A stretch of DNA of 64,000 nucleotides, from contig NC_092668.1 of NCBI RefSeq assembly GCF_032118995.1, positions 7,171,501 through 7,235,500 of the forward strand, in the 5' to 3' direction. Made by a program: the position numbers and the translations under genes. This DNA comes from Asterias amurensis (taxonomy: Eukaryota > Echinodermata > Asteroidea > Forcipulatida > Asteriidae). Positions within the stretch are counted from its first letter, which is position 1. Every line of letters begins with the position of its first letter. Positions 24,601 through 32,881 of this stretch are shown here, in pieces. The notes beneath the pieces were generated by a model that was not told the origin of the DNA, ran no database searches, and worked only from the letters and a program-made list of their open reading frames with translations.

Positions 24601-27600
24601 AAAAAAAATTGATTCTAAGTCCACCACTCAAATTAGTCTAGCAACAACCCCAGCATACGTTATTGGCAACAGAAACTGATGCATAAATCCTTTAAAAACA
24701 CTTTTTCATTTGTACCAATATTGCACACACCCTTTTAAATAATTGAAAACTAATAACGAACCAATACGTAACAGCTGCCTGAAAAACCCGTCTGGGCAGT
24801 TTACTATCTCGGTGAGCTGTAGAGCTAAGGCACTAAGTGCTCTATGCAGTGTCTTCATTGATTCTTTACAGGATTTATCAGGGATTCTTAACATGATTTA
24901 ATGGGGGAGGGGTACACGTAATTTACTTCTGTGTACAACAAGTGTGTTAAAGTATTTTAACACCCAGGAAGGGGAGATAACCTCTGCCCCATATTGGGCA
25001 TAGTATGAACACAATGACTGAACATACATGTCATTGATGCAATTGGACATGTATGTAAAATGTATATTAAGTCTTAAAAAATTGATTACAAACTCCAGCA
25101 GCAGGGCAACAACCCATTGACCCCTGCTCATCCACACTAAGATGCACACAGTCAAATCAGTGCTATTCATTCAGTGCTCAATGATGCAGAACCTCACCTT
25201 GGAATGAGCTTCTTTACATAACAAAAAGGATTTCTTTCTTTTTCAAAGGAACCATTCTTTAGTATACACTTGGTGGGGTAATATGAAGACAACTGAGGTT
25301 ATCTAGCTTAAGCTAGTGGGTTTTGAAACTTTGCATGGTGGAAGTAAATTTGTAAATTTAAGAGAGGTTTAGGGTACCTACTCACTACTCAAAAACTGAT
25401 ATTCACATGATGTTCAACTAGCTTCCCATTACCCGTTCTCTGTGAACGTCCACTTTTTACATAGGAAGACAGAATAGCTGAGATAATTATTGGGAGTGTC
25501 GTGGCCGAGCGGTTAAGAGCACCGAATTCAAACTCTGGTGTTTCTGATCAACAGAGTGTGGGTTCGATTCCCCAGCCGTGACACTTGTGTCCTTAAGCAA
25601 GACACATAACCATTGCTTCGTCCTTCGGATGGGACGTAAAGCCGTTGGTCCCATGTGTTGTGTAAAACGCATGTAAATGAACCCAGTGCACTTATCGAAA
25701 AGAGAAAAGGGTTCGCCCCGGTGTTCCTGGCTGGATTGGCAGCATATTGCGCCACAGCACCTTGTAAACCATTACATGGCACTTAAGGATTAGGTCTTAT
25801 ATCTCAAAAATTCACCCCACTCCTTGCAGTAATAATACCTGACGCTTTGTATCCTTTGGCAAAAGTGCGTTATAAACACGGTTATTATTATTATTATTAT
25901 TTAGATAAAAACTAGGGTTCATGTATTAATGCTTCACAGTAAAACGTGCAGCCAGAATCTTTGAAGAGAAATAGACTTCAATGATCATACATGTCATGTC
26001 AGGTCTGCATTAAAACTTGGGTGTGATCCTTGGCTACATGGAAGCTAACAGGATACAGCTTCTGACTGGCACCCCGAACGAAAAATTTTGACTGACAGGG
26101 AGACTACTAACAGTTGGAAGAGTGCCATCACGTTAAAGGCAGTGGACACTATTGGTAAATACTCAAAATAATTGTTAGCATAAAACCTTAATTGGTAACG
26201 AGTAATGGGAGAAGTTGATAGTATAAAACATTGTGAGAAACGGCTCCCTCTGAAGCGATGTAGTTTTTGAGAAAGAAGTCATTTTCCAAAAATTTGATTT
26301 TGAGACCTCAGATTTAGAATTTGAGGTCTCGAAATCAAGCATCTGAAAGCACACAACTTTATGTGACAAGGATGTTTTTTCTTTCATAGTTATCTCGCAA
26401 CTTCGGCGACCAGTTGAGTTCAAATTTTCACAGGTTTGTTATTTTATGCATATGTTGAGATACACACTGTGAAGACTTAAAACTGACTAGTCTTTGACAA
26501 TTACCAATAGTGTCCAGTGTCTTTAAACTGGAGGTCATTGGTTCAAGTCCTGCTCTAACAGTAAAGTTATCCTAAGCTCAAACCATGTACTGGCAACATG
26601 AATTGAACAATTAGAAAGATCCTGGTGTATCATGACGCAACTGTATCAAATTATCAGGATGAAATGACAGCGTACCATCATGTGCAATTTTTTGGGGGAA
26701 AGTCCTGATCGGAAATACGGTGTCCAATGGTGTTGACAAACTACTCATAAATCACGATTTTACTTTCACTTTTATTTTGCAATAAATAATAGATCACATG
26801 CAATCAGAATATCCTGCAGGCCTGATACTTCTAGGAAGTGCATTGTCGCAATAACTCCCCCAAAAATATGTTATTGCACATTGAATGCGCACACACTCTT
26901 AATTGGTTGGCAAAAAAGGAGGCAACGACGTAAACACTATTATGCCTACCCCTAGTACACAACCCATAGTGTCTGAAAGCATGAAAGGAATGTAATTAGC
27001 ATTATTTCATGGAAAGAGCCAATTGTCTCCATACCCAGGAGTCTGGCCTTGGTGCCTCTTGAAATACTCAAATTTACATTTCTCTCATCCACTGATATAG
27101 GAAAACACCTTGCCCCTACAGGAGTGGAGTACATTGGGCCAGTGTCTTTAAACTGGAGGTCATTGGTTCAAGTCCTGCTCTAACAGTAAAGTTATCCTAA
27201 GCTCAAACCATGTACTGGCAACATGAATTGAACAATTAGAAAGATCCTGGTGTATCATGACGCAACTGTATCAAATTATCAGGATGAAATGACAGCGTAC
27301 CATCATGTGCAATTTTTTGGGGGAAAGTCCTGATCGGAAATACGGTGTCCAATGGTGTTGACAAACTACTCATAAATCACGATTTTACTTTCACTTTTAT
27401 TTTGCAATAAATAATAGATCACATGCAATCAGAATATCCTGCAGGCCTGATACTTCTAGGAAGTGCATTGTCGCAATAACTCCCCCAAAAATATGTTATT
27501 GCACATTGAATGCGCACACACTCTTAATTGGTTGGCAAAAAAGGAAGTGCATTGTCGCAATAACTCCCCCAAAAATATGTTATTGCACATTGAATGCGCA

Positions 27601-30600
27601 CACACTCTTAATTGGTTGGCAAAAAAGGAGGCAACGACGTAAACACTATTATGCCTACCCCTAGTACACAACCCATAGTGTCTGAAAGCATGAAAGGAAT
27701 GTAATTAGCATTATTTCATGGAAAGAGCCAATTGTCTCCATACCCAGGAGTCTGGCCTTGGTGCCTCTTGAAATACTCAAATTTACATTTCTCTCATCCA
27801 CTGATATAGGAAAACACCTTGCCCCTACAGGAGTGGAGTACATTGGGCCAGTGTCTTTAAACTGGAGGTCATTGGTTCAAGTCCTGCTCTAACAGTAAAG
27901 TTATCCTAAGCTCAAACCATGTACTGGCAACATGAATTGAACAATTAGAAAGATCCTGGTGTATCATGACGCAACTGTATCAAATTATCAGGATGAAATG
28001 ACAGCGTACCATCATGTGCAATTTTTTGGGGGAAAGTCCTGATCGGAAATACGGTGTCCAATGGTGTTGACAAACTACTCATAAATCACGATTTTACTTT
28101 CACTTTTATTTTGCAATAAATAATAGATCACATGCAATCAGAATATCCTGCAGGCCTGATACTTCTAGGAAGTGCATTGTCGCAATAACTCCCCCAAAAA
28201 TATGTTATTGCACATTGAATGCGCACACACTCTTAATTGGTTGGCAAAAAAGGAGGCAACGACGTAAACACTATTATGCCTACCCCTAGTACACAACCCA
28301 TAGTGTCTGAAAGCATGAAAGGAATGTAATTAGCATTATTTCATGGAAAGAGCCAATTGTCTCCATACCCAGGAGTCTGGCCTTGGTGCCTCTTGAAATA
28401 CTCAAATTTACATTTCTCTCATCCACTGATATAGGAAAACACCTTGCCCCTACAGGAGTGGAGTACATTGGGCTAGAGTAAATTGTTAATTGTAACACAA
28501 GATACAATGTACATCACACTCAAAAGTCAATACAGTGAACATCCACCAAACCAGAATTCACCATTTAACCAGCATGATGAAGCATACTGTTTATCACCAG
28601 GGCCCAACTTCATGGCTCTGCTTACCGTAAGCACAGAATCGGCACTTACGGAAGAAGGAAATTCTGTGCTTACGGCAAGCCTATTTCACGGGTTAGCGGC
28701 AAATTTTGGCTTCTGCGTGTGCGTACTCCACGTTACTAGGCATTCTACGCTTACAAGGCTAGCGTGGAAATTCAACGCTTGCAAGTAAGCGAGGAATCGT
28801 GATCGTAAGCGCAGAATTCGGCGGTAAGCAGGGCCATGAAATTGGGCCCTGTATGGTAGGCTGTCAGCGGTGCTGGGCGGGCCTGCAAAGAACTAACCAA
28901 CTTCGCCAAGCACTCTCACCAAATAGCACTGTGCTGCCCAGCACAGGATTCCCAAAGGTTGCACATTTGGCCCCATATCTAATCATGAATTATTTTGTGA
29001 AACCCTCGCCCTTGGTGGACTCAATTTTAAAATGTAAACCCACCACTAAAATTGGTCTAGCTACAACACTGATTATCATCAATATAATCAGAAAAGCACA
29101 ACTTTGAATCATACATGCCTGATCCAGACAAACCATTGTATTCATAAAGTTCACAAAGCTGTTATGTAATATTTATGAACAAGGGGGCGTGTCACTCAGG
29201 TTTAAGCTGGTTTGCTTGATAGATTGATCCGGTTTTTGTTTGGAGAGGGGCTCAAAGGTCAAATAACTTTTGCGATCCACTCATTTTCCGAGTGACAGAG
29301 TCCCCACGAAAGTGGGGGAAAAGTCTCCAACATCAAGTTAAATTGGTCTTAAATTAAAAAAATTCTTTGATACCTTTTTAGAGCGAAATTTGAAACAGGA
29401 CATTCATTCGGACGTCAATAACAAATAGGTAAAAACATGGGGGCAACCCCAACCACCTCCCCTCAAAGAAATATAAATTTTACAAACAAATCTAGCTATA
29501 AAGTTGTTACCAGGTGGCACTTTTGTTTCACAAAGTTGTGTGTGTAGTACGTTACGCATGTATTTATTTCTATCAAGAACAGAATAATCACCTTCAACAG
29601 CCAAAAGCCAATACAAAATTTGCAAAGTCATGTTCCATTTTAGTTGCCATTCCCAGGGTAGTAGGCCTACTGTTCTTTAAGCTTCCATACTGTACAAACG
29701 GAGGATCCTATGCAAACATTGAATGCTTTAAAGGGAAGGTACACTATTGGTAATTGTCAAAGACCAGTCTTCTCACTTGGTTTATCCCATCATAACCATA
29801 AAATATCAAGCCTGTGAAAATGTGGGCTAAATTGGTCATCAAAGTTGCAAGGAAATTGTGAAAGAAAAAACACCCTTGACTAAAAGACTTCAAGCTAGAA
29901 GTCTTTTATTATTTTAGTGAGAAATTACCTCTTTCTCAAAAAATAAGTTACTTCAGAGGGAGTCATTTCCCACAATGTTTTATACTATCAACAGCTCTCC
30001 AATGCTTGTTACCAAGTCAGTTTTTAAGTTAATATCTGTTTTTAGTAACTACCAAACGTGTACCTTCCCTGTAAGTATTGAATAGAGCAAGAGCAATCCC
30101 CTCAAGCCAAATGGAAACATATTCTTCCTTTTTTCACAGAAAAGGTAGAAAATGCATACCCTGATGATATCAGCTCAGCACATGTTAAACTAACCATTAC
30201 TCTTCCTGTTTAAGGGTGACTGGGTGTTTTGTCCATCATAACGTGGTTCTACTGGATGGCCTCGCAAGCAACAATGTATACCCAAATCATGTCCTTGACC
30301 CGAAATGCAGTGAGGAATGGACTCAAATAGTGATATTATGGGGATTATTTTATGGACAACACAACGTCACACAACGATTGCTTTTTATTGTTACATCAGC
30401 AATGATAATGGGCAGGGTTTGCCTTTAACTTTTTAAGTGACTGGACGGCACGATTAGCATTTTATTTCCCAAGTCCATCAGCTTTTTCACTGCAAGCTTA
30501 AAAGTTTCTAAAGAAATAGGGCTGCTTTCCTACATTGAAATAGCTACTCTATTAATTATTTCCTTCTCCCTTTGGTGATTGCTTAAAACTTAACAAGAAT

Positions 30601-32051
30601 TTGCAGACTGAAGGGGGTTTGAAGAAAATCGAGACAAACGCACGACTGACATGATGTCCAAAAAAAAAAAAGAGGCTCTCCCATTGTCAGTGCATGATAA
30701 AAGTTGTGCCAGTCATTGATGTGTAGACCCATAGGAAAGGGCCAAAGTTCTGATTTGTTTGTAGTTTCTAAGTAGGCCTATTCTACATGGAGATTATGCA
30801 TGAATGCAACATGTAGTTGATTATGTTAAAGCCATTAGGCCCCTATACACTTTTGGAACAGAAAAAAAAGTTCACAGATTTACAAATAACTTACAGGGTT
30901 TACAGAAGGTAATGGTAAAAGACTTCTCTTGCAATATTATTCCATGAAATGCTTTCCTTTTTGAGAAAACATTAACACAATTATCAATTCTCGACAACGA
31001 GAATTACGGATTTAAAGTAAACACATGTCATGACACGGCGAATCGTGCGGAAACAAGGGTGGGTTTTCCCGTTATTTTCTCTCGACTCCAATGACCAATT
31101 GAGCCTAAATTTTCACAGGTTTGTTATTTTGTAAGTTGTGATACACGAAGTGTGGGCCTTGGACAACACTGTTTACCGAAAGTGTCCACTGGCTTTAAGC
31201 CCAACTACGCCTACTTAAAAAATTAATAGAGATTATAGAAGCAGCAAAATGCACTATTTGCTCTCAGTAACACACGTGTGCACACAACATTGCCACTTCT
31301 CAGATAATCATTTTCCACTGTAAATAAGTTGGTTAACAGTTCATGTTAAGGGACTGCTATGGGATTCCCCTCTTTTCGTCAAGGGTTCAAACAACATTAA
31401 CCCTTTAAAAAAAATGGTTTTGACAAACTGCAGTTTGGGAAAAATTTCTGCATCGGACTGCCATCTCATTTGGGTAAACAAGATAGTTTTTTACATTATG
31501 ATGAATTCAACGTGGCAGTTGCATCAGGACATTTTACACTCGGTTCATAGTTGGGAAAAAATTTACAAACAATTTCAAGTTTGCAAGAATTCAAAAACTG
31601 TTCTTTTGTCATCAAGTCTCTGCTCATTTTGACACGCCTCACTAATCAGTAATCTTCTTGCAGTGTATTCCAAGCAAATACAAACAGTTGGTCAGCAAAC
31701 AACAGCACATGCACAAAATACCAACTGCAAGTGCAACAATTGTGGTTCATCAATAATGTGTTGTTTCATTTACAGTTAAAACAACACACATTGCACGCAC
31801 GGAATGCATGCTCTCTAGACTTCAAGTGAGTTCACACATCATCAAATGACAATCACAAATGATGCAACTCAACTCGACACCCCGGATAGTAAAGAACTTC
31901 GCCCACTTTTTCACACGAAATAAAACGATTCAGTTCCATTAACAAAATGGACCCAGCAAATCCTTAAAGACTAATTTGCTTGCTTACCAGGGTGTCCTTC
32001 ACCAACAGATTCAGAGGTGAACAGGAAGGTGTTTGCTTCGTCTTCATTCAT
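12552..32051 (-). CDS. MAT2A-like: S-adenosylmethionine synthetase (methionine adenosyltransferase), nine coding exons
   Basis: The enzyme joins methionine and ATP to make S-adenosylmethionine, the main cellular methyl donor, as an oligomer in cytosol and nucleus. Coding exons in transcript order: 32051-31988, 24294-24217, 23601-23479, 21471-21359, 19229-19086, 18360-18153, 17581-17388, 13350-13217 and 12651-12552. All introns are GT-AG and the frame stays open for 385 codons plus stop; vertebrate MAT2A has 395. Family signatures are GHPDK (residues 19-23, split by intron 1), GAGDQG (122-127, ATP site), [10 protein letters not shown] after it, and the glycine-rich P-loop GGGAFSGKD (269-277). 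The N-terminus [17 protein letters not shown] is shorter than the human one and is set by the first ATG in frame. MAT1A and MAT2A cannot be told apart here. Confidence 0.97.
13217..13350 (-). CDS. MAT2A-like: SAM synthetase exon 8
   Basis: Encodes [20 protein letters not shown] and then [25 protein letters not shown] with the last codon split. The donor is GTAAGA and the acceptor TCTCAAG. Confidence 0.96.
14290..14908 (+). mobile_element. hAT-like MITE, family H copy 1
   Basis: It starts TAGTGCTGGGCGAATAGTG and ends near CCTATTCGCC. It is an inverted copy of 35321-35865, sharing ATTCGGATACCGCTGG, CGCCGCTAGAGGGCGC and GTCAGTTGTCGCCCGACGTC. The right end is rearranged and no clean target duplication is visible. 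It lies in intron 7 of the synthetase gene. Confidence 0.75.
15262..15635. mobile_element. TTAA MITE family A, near full length
   Basis: It begins TTAAAGACACTGGACACAAT and carries the middle palindrome TTGATTTCGAAACC with GGTCTTGAAATCAA. The final 25 bases are degraded, with TTAA at 15632. It lies in intron 7 of the synthetase gene. Confidence 0.75.
17206..17366. mobile_element. foldback MITE, family L copy 1, beside a splice donor
   Basis: It starts AGCCCAGTTCACACTGCC and ends TGCATTTGCATTCACAAGAA, resembling the elements at 47651-47784 and 53437-53639. Paired AATTTGC motifs and TGACGTCACAAATTTGC lie inside. Its end is about 20 nt from the exon 7 donor at 17387. Confidence 0.6.
17388..17581 (-). 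CDS. MAT2A-like: SAM synthetase exon 7 (P-loop exon)
   Basis: Encodes [53 protein letters not shown] and [11 protein letters not shown]. The strongly conserved GGGAFSGKD loop binds ATP phosphates. The donor is GTAGGA and the acceptor CCCAG. Confidence 0.98.
17808..17905 (+). repeat. dispersed repeat, family I copy 1
   Basis: The stretch from GACCAAAATCG through GGCATGTTGCAACCTACTCG to GCTACCCCCTT recurs at 34120-34210 with few changes. No ends could be set. It lies in the intron just upstream of exon 7. Confidence 0.65.
18153..18360 (-). CDS. MAT2A-like: SAM synthetase exon 6
   Basis: Encodes [40 protein letters not shown] and [20 protein letters not shown], then LNPSGSFVV with a split Gly codon. 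The acceptor is CTGCAG and the donor GTACGT. Confidence 0.97.
18431..18501 (-). repeat. tRNA-like repeat fragment
   Basis: On the minus strand, GATAGCTCAGTTGGTAGGGC (A box) is followed by an imperfect anticodon region and GATTCAAATCC (B box). The arms do not form a full cloverleaf. It lies in intron 5 of the synthetase gene. Confidence 0.5.
19086..19229 (-). CDS. MAT2A-like: SAM synthetase exon 5
   Basis: Exactly 48 codons: [20 protein letters not shown], then [20 protein letters not shown] and LRPDSKSQ. It starts and ends in phase 0, with acceptor TTCAG and donor GTAAGG. Confidence 0.97.
19300..19679. mobile_element. TTAA MITE family A, GGGAAGGTACAC subfamily
   Basis: The ends are TTAAAGGGAAGGTACACGTT and CATGTACCTTCCCTTTAA. 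The interior matches the GGCAGTGGACAC subfamily: AGCTCCCTCTGAAGT, a CTTTCAGATAGG-like region, and CACCAAGTGAGAAGACTGG. Target TTAA is present on both sides. It lies in intron 4. Confidence 0.9.
19791..20182. mobile_element. TTAA-flanked foldback element, family D copy 1, nearly fully palindromic
   Basis: The two halves are reverse complements along almost the whole 392 bp. Outer ends are AAAGGAACACGTTGCCTTGG and CCAAGGCAACGTGTTCCTTT; the centre is TCAAAATTTTGA near 19986. TTAA flanks both sides. A second copy is at 55534-55906. The short frames over it are artefacts of the palindrome. Confidence 0.9.
20260..20381. repeat. 61-bp tandem duplication
   Basis: ATGAAAGCAAACAAATCTTC starts at 20260 and again at 20321. 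The two units differ at one visible site (CTTATG against CTCATG). Confidence 0.9.
20613..20660. repeat. 23-bp tandem duplication
   Basis: TTACAGGTTTCGTTTTAACT followed by CA occurs twice in direct succession in intron 4 of the synthetase gene. Confidence 0.8.
21359..21471 (-). CDS. MAT2A-like: SAM synthetase exon 4
   Basis: Encodes [20 protein letters not shown], then [17 protein letters not shown] after a split Gly codon. It carries most of the ATP-binding hexapeptide; the last Gly is in exon 5. Acceptor CCAG, donor GTAAGT. Confidence 0.97.
21663..21790. mobile_element. small foldback element with AGTCTTGG ends
   Basis: CCTAGTCTTGGGGCAAGAC pairs with GTCTTGCACCAAGACTATAGG. The end motif resembles that of 1175-1414. 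The middle is GC-rich and unpaired. Confidence 0.5.
21951..22104. mobile_element. foldback element with GGAATAAAAGAGTAG ends
   Basis: The left arm GGAATAAAAGAGTAGTAACT and the right arm ending GCTACTCTTTTATTTCC pair over about 45 bp, including CTTTAACGGC and GCCGTTAAAG. The loop includes CGTGTGATAAAGG and CCTTAATCACACG, which also pair. Confidence 0.75.
23479..23601 (-). CDS. MAT2A-like: SAM synthetase exon 3
   Basis: Encodes (E)[20 protein letters not shown], then [20 protein letters not shown] and a split Gly. The acceptor reads TTTCAG before AAAC and the donor GTAAGA. Confidence 0.97.
24217..24294 (-). CDS. MAT2A-like: SAM synthetase exon 2
   Basis: Encodes (D)[18 protein letters not shown], then PMAKVAC and the first base of Glu. 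It completes the GHPDK methionine-site motif begun in exon 1. Acceptor ACACAG, donor GTAAGC. Confidence 0.97.
25496..25790 (+). mobile_element. tRNA-Leu-derived SINE, fullest copy
   Basis: The 5' head resembles a type II tRNA-Leu: GTGGCCGAGCGGTTAAGAGC (A box), a CAA-containing anticodon loop, a long variable arm, then GTGGGTTCGATTCC (B box) and a closing CCGTGACAC arm. The body reads CATTGCTTCGTCCTTCGGAT, GGGACGTAAAGCCGTTGGTC and GTGCACTTATCGAAAAGAG. A (TTA)n run follows at about 25878-25900. It lies in synthetase intron 1. Confidence 0.85.
26133..26526. mobile_element. TTAA MITE family A, full-length copy
   Basis: It runs from TTAAAGGCAGTGGACACTAT to CAATAGTGTCCAGTGTCTTTAA, with an intact middle palindrome (TTTGATTTTGAGACC and GGTCTCGAAATCAA). 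Its right end is the left breakpoint of the triplicated unit that follows. Confidence 0.9.
26516..28474. repeat. 625-bp unit repeated three times in synthetase intron 1
   Basis: Units start at AGTGTCTTTAAACTGGAGGT at 26516, 27141 and 27850. The first and third are 625 bp. The second is 709 bp because an 84-bp segment (27459-27542) is immediately repeated at 27543-27626. The copies look identical by eye. Each carries the same 60-codon minus-strand frame ([19 protein letters not shown] at its start), which matches nothing I recognise. A very recent duplication or an assembly artefact would both explain it. Confidence 0.95.
28600..28849. mobile_element. foldback MITE, family F copy 4 (best preserved)
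   Basis: The ends are GGGCCCAACTTCATGGCTCT and GGGCCATGAAATTGGGCCC. GCTTACCGTAAGCACAGAAT is mirrored by TTCGGCGGTAAGC, and GCTTACAAGG by CTTGCAAGTAAGC. It lies in synthetase intron 1. Confidence 0.85.
29728..30074. mobile_element. TTAA MITE family A, GGGAAGGTACAC subfamily
   Basis: The ends are TTAAAGGGAAGGTACACTAT and CGTGTACCTTCCCTGTAA. It is inverted relative to 19300-19679. The right-hand TTAA has become GTAA. It lies in intron 1. Confidence 0.85.
30826..31198. mobile_element. TTAA MITE family B, copy 1
   Basis: It begins TTAAAGCCATTAGGCCCC and ends CCGAAAGTGTCCACTGGCTTTAA. The middle holds TTCTCGACAACGAGAATTAC, GTCATGACACGGCGAATCGT and GGGTGGGTTTTCCCGTTATT. An inverted copy lies at 62684-63056. 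Confidence 0.85.
31988..32051 (-). CDS. MAT2A-like: SAM synthetase exon 1 (start codon)
   Basis: Encodes [20 protein letters not shown], then P and the first base of Asp, with donor GTAAGC. The ATG context is CGACATGA. Confidence 0.96.
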
Positions 32052-32787
32052 GTCGATGTTGTTGTGGTTGTTCTGAAGCATAGGCAGTTGGATGTTTGTT
32101 GTGTTGAACGCAACGAGTGTTGTCTCTCTTCCACGTGTGTATCGGCTGCGACCCGCTCACCAAAAGAAAGATTGTCCGAGAACAGTCGATTTTTGTGGCC
32201 ATGTAAAATGGGTCAGGTGCTACACGACGACGTCTCTGATTGGTCAAACGCCACTCAGCAAAATTATATTTATTTCATATTTTTATTTTTAGTTTAAATA
32301 ATAATAATTTATTAAATTTATCTTTAAAATATTAAAAAAGTACGCCAAAATACTTTTATAATTTTGATTACAATTTAATTTTACTTATTTTTATGAATAA
32401 AGTGGCCCAACTGACTTTAAATTGTAGAAAAAGACTGGCGAAATAAAAGGAAGATTCCATTATGTGACATGTGTGGAAATTTGAATACGCATTTTCTATT
32501 AAAAAACTAACTGTATTTAGCACGTAATTGTTTAAATGTAATTATAACACAAAGTTTTGGAAGTTATTTTTTATAAATTAAGTTTGTCTTTTTTAACTTT
32601 TATACATATATTTGAATAACTATTATCACACTTGTTTTATTTATCTCCCTACACATTTGGATTATTCCTTCAATTTCAATAACAATGCAATACATTGGGT
32701 TTTTTGCAAAGATCGTATAGATTGACGTGACATGCCATTTAGAATAAAAACAGTGGTAAAAGTGGTCTGTTTAAAAACAAATCAGAA
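32052..32787. promoter_or_regulatory. shared upstream region between two divergent genes
   Basis: Only 736 bp separate the two start codons, so both promoters must lie here or within the untranslated leaders. Visible candidates are an E-box CACGTG at 32132-32137, an inverted CCAAT (ATTGG) at 32239-32243 on the synthetase side, and a CRE-like TGACGTGA at 32723-32730 near the UBXN8-type start. The middle part is very AT-rich. Transcription start sites are not determined. Confidence 0.5.
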
Positions 32788-32881
32788 ATGGCCCGACCTA
32801 GAAATCGACAACACGATGACGGCTGGAAGTTACTCTGCTCCTTTTCTGCAGTGATGTTCGTTTTGGTTTTGGTAAAGCTAG
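32788..32881 (+). CDS. UBXN8-like: UBXN8-like exon 1
   Basis: Encodes MARPRNRQHDDGWKLLCSFS, then AVMFVLVLVKL and a split Asp codon. It includes the first hydrophobic stretch. The donor is GTAGGT; a second GT four bases on would break the frame with exon 2. Confidence 0.88.

Noticed and set aside
26952..28507. Three identical 60-73-codon minus-strand frames suggesting a gene family
   Set aside because: They repeat only because the 625-bp unit repeats. They have no splice or domain signal and lie in an intron on its coding strand.
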